Shown here piece after piece: positions 9,127 to 16,087 of a stretch of DNA of 55,042 nucleotides (the first letter of the stretch is position 1; each line of letters starts with the position of its first letter). This stretch comes from a virus. Below the pieces are notes generated by a model. That model was not told where the DNA came from. It worked only from the letters and a program-made list of their open reading frames with translations, and did no database searches. A program made the translations under genes and the position numbers. The DNA lies in IMG/VR virus record IMGVR_UViG_3300046820_000403, positions 1 to 55,042 of that record; one strand, written 5' to 3'.

Positions 9127-9157
9127 TTGTTGGTTTGTTCAAAGTTAAATATATTTA
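9127..9157 (+). promoter_or_regulatory. Bacteroidota-type promoter facing right
   Basis: TTG at 9127-9129, a 20-nt spacer and TATATTTA at 9150-9157 match the same consensus with one mismatch (final A for G). It overlaps the leftward promoter, so the two polymerases would compete. The predicted start lies about 10 nt before the ATG at 9174. Confidence 0.45.
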
Positions 9158-9170
9158 CATAAAAATACAA
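9140..9170 (-). promoter_or_regulatory. Bacteroidota-type promoter for the leftward sugar operon
   Basis: On the - strand TTG (9170-9168), a 20-nt spacer and TAACTTTG (9147-9140) match the Bacteroidota primary-sigma consensus (TTTG at -33, TAnnTTTG at -7). Transcription would begin about 10 nt before the ATG at 9122. The leader carries AAACCAACAACTA and no Shine-Dalgarno sequence. Confidence 0.6.
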
Positions 9171-9173
9171 GAC

Positions 9174-9542
9174 ATGCAAATAGAAGTTAGTATAGGTGAA
9201 GCGCTGGATAAAGTATCCATCCTCACAATTAAGTTAAACAAGATACAGGAGACTGATAAACTACGTAACATTGCCAAAGAACTTAACTCCATTACTAAAG
9301 AGTTGCCTAGAGGAATACTAGAAGACAACCTGTATGAAAAGTTATGTAGTGTGAACCTACGTCTATGGGAGATAGAAGATGAGATAAGAGAGTGTGAGCG
9401 CACAGGTGACTTTAATCTTAACTTTATACGTCTAGCACGTGCAGTTTATCATCGTAATGATGAGAGAGCTAATATAAAAAGAGAGATAAACATAAAGTAT
9501 AAGTCTGAGCTAATAGAAGAAAAATCCTATAAGCCCTATTAA
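9174..9542 (+). CDS. DUF6165 family protein
   Basis: 122 residues. The N-terminus MQIEVSIGEALDKVSILTIK with LNKIQETDKLRNIAKEL is the DUF6165 signature; the rest is predicted helical and highly charged (LWEIEDEIRECERTGDF, RAVYHRNDERANIKREIN). Members of this family often lie near glycosyltransferase genes, as here, where it diverges from the sugar operon. Biochemical function unknown. The ATG at 9174 is preferred to one 39 bp upstream because the conserved domain begins there and a promoter lies immediately before it. Confidence 0.7.
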   Translation: MQIEVSIGEALDKVSILTIKLNKIQETDKLRNIAKELNSITKELPRGILEDNLYEKLCSVNLRLWEIEDEIRECERTGDFNLNFIRLARAVYHRNDERANIKREINIKYKSELIEEKSYKPY

Positions 9543-9697
9543 TTAAAAATTTATTTGCATAATTCAATTAGATTACAGATCTTTGTTATAAGTCTCCGAG
9601 ATCCTCTCGCATTTATTATACTTACCATTTCATTTCATCAACTACATAGCACTCTAACCACATGTTGGTCTGGCAGTGCTATTTTATTTTTATACCT

Positions 9698-9994
9698 ATG
9701 GCATCGTTTCAAGACTTTAAAGACAAGGCACTAACTGGCGTGGTAGCATTTGCATTTGGTATGATGTGGTATGATATAAGAGAAATGAAAAACGATCTAA
9801 AGACATTGATCTCACAGACAAGCGAGAGCAGAACAAAGATAGAAGCTTTGGAACGTCAAGTGTATAAAGCCTCTGTAGGATTACATGCACCAGTTCCTCC
9901 ATATAAACTACCTCTACAAGTAGACATGCGTGAAGTGGTAGCTATTGTTAATGAGAATGACCTAACCCCTAAAGAATATGAAACATTTAATTGA
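9698..9994 (+). CDS. Small membrane protein of the lysis region
   Basis: 98 residues. A hydrophobic stretch at about residues 10-24 (LTGVVAFAFGMMWYDI) is followed by a coiled-coil-like segment (EMKNDLKTLISQTSESRTKI) and a Pro-rich tail. It precedes a two-helix membrane protein and an endolysin, so it may be a holin, antiholin or membrane anchor. The ATG at 9698 is used rather than one 36 bp upstream that would add an unlikely hydrophobic leader. The 155 bp before it hold only a weak hairpin (9597-9609) and no clear promoter. Confidence 0.6.
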   Translation: MASFQDFKDKALTGVVAFAFGMMWYDIREMKNDLKTLISQTSESRTKIEALERQVYKASVGLHAPVPPYKLPLQVDMREVVAIVNENDLTPKEYETFN

Positions 9995-10280
9995 GCCTCC
10001 TAAAGAGAACTTCTTTAGTATATTCAAAGATGATAACGATTGGAATGAGAAGTCCATCATTGGATTTATTGCACTTGTTGTTATGTGTATTGTAGTGGCT
10101 GTAGATTTAATTACAGGATACCAAGGTAAAGAGTTAGTGATTAATGATTATGTATTCAATGCGTTTACAATTATTGTACTAGGATGCTTTGGTATTTCTG
10201 GTGCAGAGAACATCATGGGCAAGAAGACTAAAAGTAATGATGGCCTGAATGAGAAACCACTTCCAGAAGATGAAGGATAA
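9978..10280 (+). CDS. Holin-like two-helix membrane protein
   Basis: 100 residues with two hydrophobic helices: about 29-46 (GFIALVVMCIVVAVDLI) and about 60-76 (VFNAFTIIVLGCFGISG), then a charged Lys/Glu tail. Size, two transmembrane segments and a charged C-terminus are as in class II holins, and the endolysin lies three genes downstream. It overlaps both neighbours. A holin role is inferred from topology and context; no family signature was recognised. Confidence 0.55.
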   Translation: MKHLIEPPKENFFSIFKDDNDWNEKSIIGFIALVVMCIVVAVDLITGYQGKELVINDYVFNAFTIIVLGCFGISGAENIMGKKTKSNDGLNEKPLPEDEG

Positions 10281-10890
10281 AATAACAGGATTGATTATTG
10301 TTGGACTTGTAGGCTTTATATTTTTTAATAGAGGTTGCGAGAAAGGATCACAAGCTAAAGGACCTGATACATTAGTTGTACACGATACTACTTGGCAGAT
10401 ACATGATAAGACAATCGTTAAAGAAGTACCTATTCTTAAAGAAATACCAGTACCACACGAAGTACTCATAAAGACGTACCAAGCTGATACTAATTATCCT
10501 GTACTGAAGAAACAATACGAAGAGCTTGCTAAGAAATATGCATCTCGTCGTATCTATAAAGATTCAGTGAAGGTGGGCACACATGGTTATATTGAAGTGG
10601 TAGATACAGTGAGTGAGAACAAGTTGGGCAAGCGCACTACCAAGGATAACTTCAAGATCCCTATTGTAAAGGAAACTATGACAATAACCAAATATGCAGA
10701 ACCAACAAGACAGCTCTATGTGGGCGGTGGTATTAACAACTCTTCCCTTACTAATTTTAGAAGTGTGGAGGCAGGTGTACTATACAAGACAAAGAAAGAT
10801 CAAATCTTTGGAGGAAAAGTAAATGTTAATGTGGATGGGTCTATCACCTACGGTGTACAGTCCTATTGGAAAATCAAAATGAAGAAGTAA
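10270..10890 (+). CDS. Membrane-anchored envelope protein, spanin-like candidate
   Basis: 206 residues. One N-terminal transmembrane helix (ITGLIIVGLVGFIFF, about residues 4-18) is followed by a periplasmic part with beta-rich, charged stretches (TLVVHDTTWQIHDKTIVKEV) and a C-terminal region in which alternating residues suggest beta strands (RQLYVGGGINNSSLTNFRS, VNVNVDGSITYGVQSYW). An inner-membrane anchor with a periplasm-spanning body between holin and endolysin genes fits a spanin or envelope-bridging role. Bacteroidota phages carry similar membrane proteins of unknown function here. The ATG at 10270 is the one nearest the upstream stop. Confidence 0.5.
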   Translation: MKDKITGLIIVGLVGFIFFNRGCEKGSQAKGPDTLVVHDTTWQIHDKTIVKEVPILKEIPVPHEVLIKTYQADTNYPVLKKQYEELAKKYASRRIYKDSVKVGTHGYIEVVDTVSENKLGKRTTKDNFKIPIVKETMTITKYAEPTRQLYVGGGINNSSLTNFRSVEAGVLYKTKKDQIFGGKVNVNVDGSITYGVQSYWKIKMKK

Positions 10891-11018
10891 TGAAATTCTT
10901 AGACTTTTTAAAATCGTTATTGTGGACTCCTAAGTCTGTAGAGCAAGTGGTAGAACCAGAGTTGAAAGGTGAAGCTGTAGTGGTTAAGAAGAAAGCGCCT
11001 GCTAAAAAGAAGAAATAG
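10890..11018 (+). CDS. Tiny amphipathic, lysine-tailed protein
   Basis: 42 residues: an amphipathic N-terminus (MKFLDFLKSLLW), an acidic/valine middle and the end KKKAPAKKKK. The start overlaps the upstream stop (TAATG) and the stop is followed directly by the endolysin ATG, so it is translated with the lysis genes. The lysine tail resembles those of the tiny proteins at 22-23.8 kb. Function unknown; membrane association of the N-terminal helix is plausible. Confidence 0.6.
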   Translation: MKFLDFLKSLLWTPKSVEQVVEPELKGEAVVVKKKAPAKKKK

Positions 11019-11903
11019 ATGTCAACATTGCGTAGAGGTGATGAAGGTCCGCTGGTAACCAAGCTCCAAGAGAAGCTAGGGGTGGATCCTATTGGTAAGT
11101 TTGGACCTAAGACAGAGACTGCTCTTAAAGAATGGCAAACTGCTAATGGTCTACAAGCTGACGGTATAGCTGGTCCTTTTACACTAGCTAAGCTAGGTAT
11201 TGAGGCTCTTCCTCAAGCTCCTGTAATAACACTTCCAAATATTACTTCATCTACACATACAGCTGTAGTACCAAACCCCGTAGCTGTTCCTGATAACTCA
11301 GGATTCAAACTAGATAAACTTAAAGGACATATTCCTGATGCAGTGATTGCACAGATACCTGATACAGCTGCAAGGTTTAACATCACTAATGCACTACGCC
11401 TGGCCCACTTCTTGTCACAATGTGGACATGAGAGTGGTAGCTGGAAAGCTGTACGTGAGAACTTAAACTATTCAGCTAAGGGACTGATGGGAATCTTCAA
11501 GAAGTATTTCCCTACAGCAACATTAGCTACAGCATATGAAAGACAACCTGAAAAAATTGCTAACCGTGTGTACGCTAGTCGTATGGGTAATGGCAACGAG
11601 AACTCTGGAGATGGATATAAGTTTAGAGGACGGGGATATATCCAACTAACAGGTAAAGAAAACTACACAAGATTTGACGCTACAGTTCCTGAAAGTATTG
11701 TGAACGATCCTGATCTTGTAGCTACAAAGTATCCACTAGCGTCTGCTGCATTCTTCTTTAATAGCAATAAGCTATGGGCTATATGTGACAAAGGTGCTAC
11801 GCCTGAAGTAGTGACAGCTGTAACCAAACGAGTTAATGGTGGAACCATTGGCTTAGCAGACCGTGTAAAACATTTTAATGAATATTATAAACTACTAGTA
11901 TAA
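11019..11903 (+). CDS. Endolysin: PG-binding domain plus GH19-type muramidase/chitinase
   Basis: 294 residues. Residues 1-60 are a PG_binding_1 domain (LRRGDEGPLVTKLQEKLG, GKFGPKTETALKEWQ, DGIAGPFTL). A Pro-rich linker leads to a GH19-type catalytic domain from about residue 95, with the candidate catalytic Glu138 in SQCGHESGSW and the family block YKFRGRGYIQLTGKENY at about 200-216. There is no signal peptide, so it needs the holin for export. It should cut the glycan backbone of peptidoglycan during lysis. Very secure on domain evidence. Confidence 0.95.
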   Translation: MSTLRRGDEGPLVTKLQEKLGVDPIGKFGPKTETALKEWQTANGLQADGIAGPFTLAKLGIEALPQAPVITLPNITSSTHTAVVPNPVAVPDNSGFKLDKLKGHIPDAVIAQIPDTAARFNITNALRLAHFLSQCGHESGSWKAVRENLNYSAKGLMGIFKKYFPTATLATAYERQPEKIANRVYASRMGNGNENSGDGYKFRGRGYIQLTGKENYTRFDATVPESIVNDPDLVATKYPLASAAFFFNSNKLWAICDKGATPEVVTAVTKRVNGGTIGLADRVKHFNEYYKLLV

Positions 11904-12034
11904 TGGCAAAGGCAAAAGGCTCCGCAGAATCTAAGAAGATTGTATTTGGTGTAAGACGTAAAGGTAAGCATCAGAAATCATTTGGCCCCAAGGCTACACC
12001 AACTAAAAAGAAATACAGAGGACAGGGAAGGTAA
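11903..12034 (+). CDS. Tiny basic protein
   Basis: 43 residues (MAKAKGSAESKKIVFGVRRK, then GKHQKSFGPK and a Lys/Arg-rich end). The start overlaps the endolysin stop (TAATG) and the stop codon sits in the loop of a terminator hairpin, so it is the last gene of the lysis transcript. Its composition matches the tiny basic proteins near 22-23.8 kb. Nucleic-acid or virion binding is a guess from charge only. Confidence 0.65.
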   Translation: MAKAKGSAESKKIVFGVRRKGKHQKSFGPKATPTKKKYRGQGR

Positions 12035-12050
12035 ACATCTTCCCTTTTCT
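12025..12050 (+). terminator. Rho-independent terminator of the lysis operon
   Basis: GGGAAG (12025-12030) pairs with CTTCCC (12039-12044) around an 8-nt loop and is followed by TTTTCT. The TAA of the preceding tiny gene (12032-12034) lies in the loop. Confidence 0.75.
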
Positions 12051-12065
12051 ATAAACCAAACCACT

Positions 12066-12581
12066 ATGAAACTATTCAAAATCACCTATGCAATTGTCTC
12101 GATGATTGTAGGATCATCAATGATGATTCAAGCTGTATACATCTACAGACATTTCTTTCCTACAGAACCAATCACTGTAGCTTCTGTAGAGAACAAGATA
12201 GTGATAGGTCAATTAGCAGGCAGTCGTAATCTTGCATTTGGTGTGAAGAACATCACAGAAGAATTCTTGCAAGAGCAAGGATATGAAGTGACAGATGATT
12301 CACACAAGAAGATAAAGATAGAACTTCTATACCTAGATGTATTAAAGACACAAGCAAGCTTGTCTGTATTCCATCGTAACTCAGATGCTGTAGTGATACG
12401 CATGAGAGGACAGCTTATAGAAGATGATAAAGTTAAAAAGACTGCAGTGGTAGAAGAGTCTGCAAAAGAAGTATCAATGGCTACCGTGGTTATAGACCAG
12501 GGTGGTAAGTTTAATCAAACCAACCTTAGTACAGCTTTAAAAAAATCATGTAACACTCTAATAACTAAGCTCTTGAAATGA
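12066..12581 (+). CDS. Membrane-anchored periplasmic protein, CsgG-like fold candidate
   Basis: 171 residues. An N-terminal hydrophobic anchor or uncleaved signal (about 5-30) is followed by an alpha/beta domain: LAFGVKNITEEFLQEQGYEV, then IELLYLDVLKTQASLSVF, DAVVIRMRGQLIEDDK and an end of NLSTALKKSCNTLITKLLK. The first and last blocks parallel those of the CsgG-like protein at 15018, suggesting the same fold. The start follows the leader AAACCAAACCACT right after the lysis terminator. It is the first gene of a seven-gene envelope operon. Function unknown. Confidence 0.55.
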   Translation: MKLFKITYAIVSMIVGSSMMIQAVYIYRHFFPTEPITVASVENKIVIGQLAGSRNLAFGVKNITEEFLQEQGYEVTDDSHKKIKIELLYLDVLKTQASLSVFHRNSDAVVIRMRGQLIEDDKVKKTAVVEESAKEVSMATVVIDQGGKFNQTNLSTALKKSCNTLITKLLK

Positions 12582-14302
12582 AAAAACTACTGCTTCTAGT
12601 TCTAACCCTAATAACATTTAATACTCTTGCTCAGGACGTCAAGTTAAAACTTGGTTCTGATTCAACTAAAGTTGATATTAATGGTGGAGTGATTGATAAA
12701 GGAGATGACTTTATTGTTCCTGTACTATTAAACGGTAATGCAAACACGACAGCTCGTGCTTTGTATTTTGATTTCGAATTCAATAATGCCGCATTCACAT
12801 TCGTTAGTGTAAATCATACAGGAACAGGTGGTAATGGTGGTGTGCTTCCTCCAGGTGCATCTATTACGATGACTAACTATACGTATCCTGGATACTCATT
12901 TGCAACTAACGCAAACAACACAACTACAAATGGTAATGCTAACTACAATGCTGCAGCGTACAATTATACACAAGGTGGTCCTAAGACTATCATTCGTGTG
13001 TATTTAAACTGGGCAACTAATAGTCCTCTACCATATAACAACTATAGTACATTATTGAATCTACGATTCACATTGAAGGCTAATGCTGTAGGAGATTCTT
13101 GGGATCCAATCAAGATGAACTTTGCCGCTGTGTTCAATGCAAACGGTGGTAGTGGATCTACACTAATGGAGATTCCTCTCACAACAGTGATTACACAGAA
13201 CCCTGATGCTAAGAAGTATGTAAAGGCTAATGTAGACCTAGGTGCTAACATTAATCCTGCTTACATGAAGGTAGCATTCCTTAAGCAAGATAATACAGGA
13301 CCATTGTTTAATGTTACATCTACAGGTGCTGTAAACATTGTTGACTCTTTACTTACAGCTAATACACAGTATAGGATAATGGCAATGTATAACATGGATC
13401 AGTTATACAACTTATATAATGCTGCTGTCACGGTCTCTGACTATACATCTGCACAGGCAGAGTTTATATCTCAGAACCTAGATGGTACATTTAAGAACAC
13501 AACAATTGTTACTGGTGCAGGATATAAAGCAGCTGATGTCAATCGTAATGATAAACTAGATGGTGGTGACCTTGTTAAACTATTTGCTCAGGCAGTGAAT
13601 GTTAATCAACTAGTAGTGCTACCTACAGGATACACAGTTGGATCTAATGGACATATGAGTTTGATGACATTTAAAGGAGCTACATTTGATGCTGCTACTC
13701 CTGCTGATTGGGCTACGTTGTTCCCAGGTAATACACAGCCTGTTTATACATTCACTACGCCACCTACGCCAGGTACGCCATCTACTATTACTATCAAGTA
13801 TTTAATTGATGGAGACATTAATCGTTCTATGTCATCTAACGTTGTACGAAGTGGTAGTGTTGTAGCAAATAGAACATTGGCTAAGAACAATGTAACAGTT
13901 AACTTAAAGAACACTGTAGTTACATCTAACAAGGTGGACATCCCCGTAGCTATTAATACTAATGGAGAGAATGTATCTGGACTACAGTTCCAGTTTGAAT
14001 ATGATAAGACAAAGATTAAGTTTGAGGAGTTAGTTAATGAGATGCCTAATACATGGTATGTGTTTGCTAACAATGCAGACGGTATAATTAAGTTTGGCGC
14101 AGTGGATAAGGATCTGAAGACTCCTATATCAGGACAATCAATTCCTTTCAAAGTGAGATTCTCCACTCTACAGAATGGATTGGACATCAACACTTACATC
14201 AAGGTGAGCCCTATTATGGACGCAGCTTCTAAAGATGGTTCACAGTTGGGGATTGACTTGAGTACAGATGTAATCAAGCTTACAGGATACAATAACTTTT
14301 AA
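12578..14302 (+). CDS. Secreted cohesin/dockerin-type protein
   Basis: 574 residues. The signal peptide MKKLLLLVLTLITFNTLAQ ends in an AQ cleavage site usual for Bacteroidota. Residues about 40-205 form a beta-sandwich resembling a cohesin-type domain (FIVPVLLNGN, LYFDFEFNNAAFTFVSV). A dockerin-like calcium loop is at 320-331 (DVNRNDKLDGGD). A second cohesin-like sandwich occupies about 430-555 (VDIPVAINTNGENVSGLQFQ, then GIIKFGAVDK). Cohesins and dockerins normally pair to assemble extracellular complexes; having both in one chain suggests self-assembly or surface attachment. ATGA overlap with the previous gene. Assignments are from motif recognition. Confidence 0.6.
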   Translation: MKKLLLLVLTLITFNTLAQDVKLKLGSDSTKVDINGGVIDKGDDFIVPVLLNGNANTTARALYFDFEFNNAAFTFVSVNHTGTGGNGGVLPPGASITMTNYTYPGYSFATNANNTTTNGNANYNAAAYNYTQGGPKTIIRVYLNWATNSPLPYNNYSTLLNLRFTLKANAVGDSWDPIKMNFAAVFNANGGSGSTLMEIPLTTVITQNPDAKKYVKANVDLGANINPAYMKVAFLKQDNTGPLFNVTSTGAVNIVDSLLTANTQYRIMAMYNMDQLYNLYNAAVTVSDYTSAQAEFISQNLDGTFKNTTIVTGAGYKAADVNRNDKLDGGDLVKLFAQAVNVNQLVVLPTGYTVGSNGHMSLMTFKGATFDAATPADWATLFPGNTQPVYTFTTPPTPGTPSTITIKYLIDGDINRSMSSNVVRSGSVVANRTLAKNNVTVNLKNTVVTSNKVDIPVAINTNGENVSGLQFQFEYDKTKIKFEELVNEMPNTWYVFANNADGIIKFGAVDKDLKTPISGQSIPFKVRFSTLQNGLDINTYIKVSPIMDAASKDGSQLGIDLSTDVIKLTGYNNF

Positions 14303-14315
14303 CCTAGTTCTTATA

Positions 14316-14672
14316 ATGAAAAAATTAATCATATTTGCATCTTTATTTCTTACAGCATGTGCTGACGTAGAGTTACCTGCCCCAGAGATAAACTTAGGTG
14401 TTGCACCTACAAACAAAACAGATATCCTTAGTGTAGTTACACAAGGAACAAAAGCTACAGTGATGTACAATGTTACTGTAGGCGCTAAGTATTCTGTACA
14501 AGTGTATGAGTTTGGTAAGACAGATCCTACTAAAACTCTACCACTAACTGCAGAAGAAACCATCACCACTAAGGTGTATGAGTTTACAGATTTACAAGAT
14601 GGTATATATGACATCATCCTTACAGATGTATCAGGTGTATCAGTTAAGAAACCTTTAGTAATTAAACGTTAA
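14316..14672 (+). CDS. Small lipoprotein
   Basis: 118 residues. KKLIIFASLFLTAC is a lipoprotein signal with lipobox LTAC, so Cys17 should be lipidated. The mature part is predicted to be all beta (TKATVMYNVTVGAKYSVQVY, TTKVYEFTDLQDGIYDIIL) and ends VKKPLVIKR, the pattern of a small fibronectin/Ig-like domain. Thirteen bp separate it from the secreted protein upstream. Probably anchored in the outer membrane beside the other proteins of this operon. No specific family recognised. Confidence 0.65.
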   Translation: MKKLIIFASLFLTACADVELPAPEINLGVAPTNKTDILSVVTQGTKATVMYNVTVGAKYSVQVYEFGKTDPTKTLPLTAEETITTKVYEFTDLQDGIYDIILTDVSGVSVKKPLVIKR

Positions 14673-14677
14673 ATAAT

Positions 14678-14989
14678 ATGTCAGAAGAATCAAATGATGG
14701 TACTTGGTCAGGATTGGTCAAGACTATAGTCGGAACAGTAGGAACTATTGTAACAGCTGGTGGTGCATATCTAGGCTCACAGATGTTTGGTGGTGGAGAT
14801 GAGAAGGCTGAGACTGCACAACCTGCAGCTGTAACAGCTCCTGCTCCAGTGATTAACATCACTACTAACAATCAACAAAATGCTAACTCTGCTGGTGGTA
14901 AGACTGTTATTATCAAGGAGAAAGCTGCTCCTGTTAAGCCTAAGGCTAAGACAGCTAAAGAGGAACTTGAAGAAGCTCCTAAGTGGTAA
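14678..14989 (+). CDS. Small membrane protein with Ala/Lys-rich tail
   Basis: 103 residues. After a short polar start there is one transmembrane segment (LVKTIVGTVGTIVTAGGAYL, about 12-31), then QMFGGGDEKAETAQPAAVTA, an Asn/Thr-rich strand (VINITTNNQQN) and a Lys/Ala/Glu tail. The tail composition is typical of periplasmic spacers. It begins 5 bp after the lipoprotein stop. It may hold part of the envelope complex in the inner membrane; function unknown. Confidence 0.55.
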   Translation: MSEESNDGTWSGLVKTIVGTVGTIVTAGGAYLGSQMFGGGDEKAETAQPAAVTAPAPVINITTNNQQNANSAGGKTVIIKEKAAPVKPKAKTAKEELEEAPKW

Positions 14990-15017
14990 CCAAACCCCCT
15001 TTTAATGAGAAAACTAT

Positions 15018-15740
15018 ATGAAGAGATTAAGCTTATTATTCAGTTTATTGTTGAGTGTGTTACTAACGTACAACAGTAGTGCACAGATTGCTACAACTAA
15101 GACAGAAGCTTACACAGCTTCATTTGAAAAGAAGATTAACATAGACTCATTGATGGACTATGATGGTCCTAAGATACCTATACAATTGTTGTCACTAGGT
15201 ATTAATGAAGAAGTGTATGCTTCCTATCCAGAGCTCAAGGATAAACGAGTGGGACTAGGTGTCACGAATATAGTTGTAGAATACTTAGAAGAGACCAATA
15301 GGTTCACCTTCACTGAAGATAAGGCTGAGATAAAGAACAGGATGGTAAAACAATTCCAAGCGTCTCAGTCTGGTATTACACAAGATAAGCTTGATGGTAG
15401 AGGGAAAATAAGATTGGCCCACTACTTTGTGTATATTGAGGTATATGATTTTTCTGTTTCTGAAGACGAATCTGTATCTTTAAAAGATGGTGTTAAACAA
15501 ACTGTAGTTACGAGACTGGGGCTACAGGTAAAATTTGTTAACGCTGAGACTGGTGAATACTTCACTGGTTCTGGTCTAGGTGAAGCTAAGACTACTAGAG
15601 AAGCCACCATGATGAATGATGGTAACTTTGCTGAGGTTAAGTTTAACCAAAGCACAATTGGAACCACTACAAAGAAAGCTCTTGAAACAGCTAGTAGTAA
15701 AATCATTGTGCGCATGATTAAAAAGAAACTGTTTAAATAA
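15018..15740 (+). CDS. CsgG-like outer-membrane secretion protein
   Basis: 240 residues with an N-terminal signal (KRLSLLFSLLLSVLLTYNSS). The mature part has the CsgG order: LGVTNIVVEYLEETNRFTF, HYFVYIEVYDFSV, VVTRLGLQVKFVNAETGEYF and FTGSGLGEAKTTREATMM, ending in a helical segment. The strand pattern V.....F.V...TGE..... and the later K.T. stretch fit the curli secretion pore family, which forms ring channels in the outer membrane. No Cys lipobox is seen, unlike bacterial CsgG. It sits between a membrane protein and a coiled-coil protein in the same operon. Confidence 0.6.
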   Translation: MKRLSLLFSLLLSVLLTYNSSAQIATTKTEAYTASFEKKINIDSLMDYDGPKIPIQLLSLGINEEVYASYPELKDKRVGLGVTNIVVEYLEETNRFTFTEDKAEIKNRMVKQFQASQSGITQDKLDGRGKIRLAHYFVYIEVYDFSVSEDESVSLKDGVKQTVVTRLGLQVKFVNAETGEYFTGSGLGEAKTTREATMMNDGNFAEVKFNQSTIGTTTKKALETASSKIIVRMIKKKLFK

Positions 15741-15748
15741 AACCAATT

Positions 15749-16087
15749 ATGTTAGAGAAACTAATTATTGCAGGATCGATAGCACTAGCACTGTCAGTGT
15801 ACCCAGCTATCAAGATTTATAAAGGAGCATCTATTCCTATGTATCAAACAAAGATTACAAAGTTTGAACGTAAGATTCAGGAGATCAAGATTCTTGAACA
15901 AGACCCAGCTACACGCTATGTAAAGATTACACGTCTAGAAGGTAAGATTGTTAAACTACGTGAGAAGATTGTAGAGCGTGATAGAGTACAAAGGTTACGT
16001 GCTAAGTGGGATTATCAAGATGAGATATTGAGACTTAAGCGTAAACATGTAGTTATAGATAGTACAATAAAGATTGAACTTAAATAA
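15749..16087 (+). CDS. Inner-membrane-anchored coiled-coil protein
   Basis: 112 residues. An N-terminal membrane segment (LIIAGSIALALSVYPAI, about 5-21) is followed by long charged helices with heptad spacing (KITKFERKIQEIKILEQD, ITRLEGKIVKLREKIVERDR). The start follows AAACCAATT, and the stop overlaps the next ATG (TAATG). A periplasmic coiled coil next to a CsgG-like protein could bridge membranes or gate a channel. No family recognised. Confidence 0.55.
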   Translation: MLEKLIIAGSIALALSVYPAIKIYKGASIPMYQTKITKFERKIQEIKILEQDPATRYVKITRLEGKIVKLREKIVERDRVQRLRAKWDYQDEILRLKRKHVVIDSTIKIELK

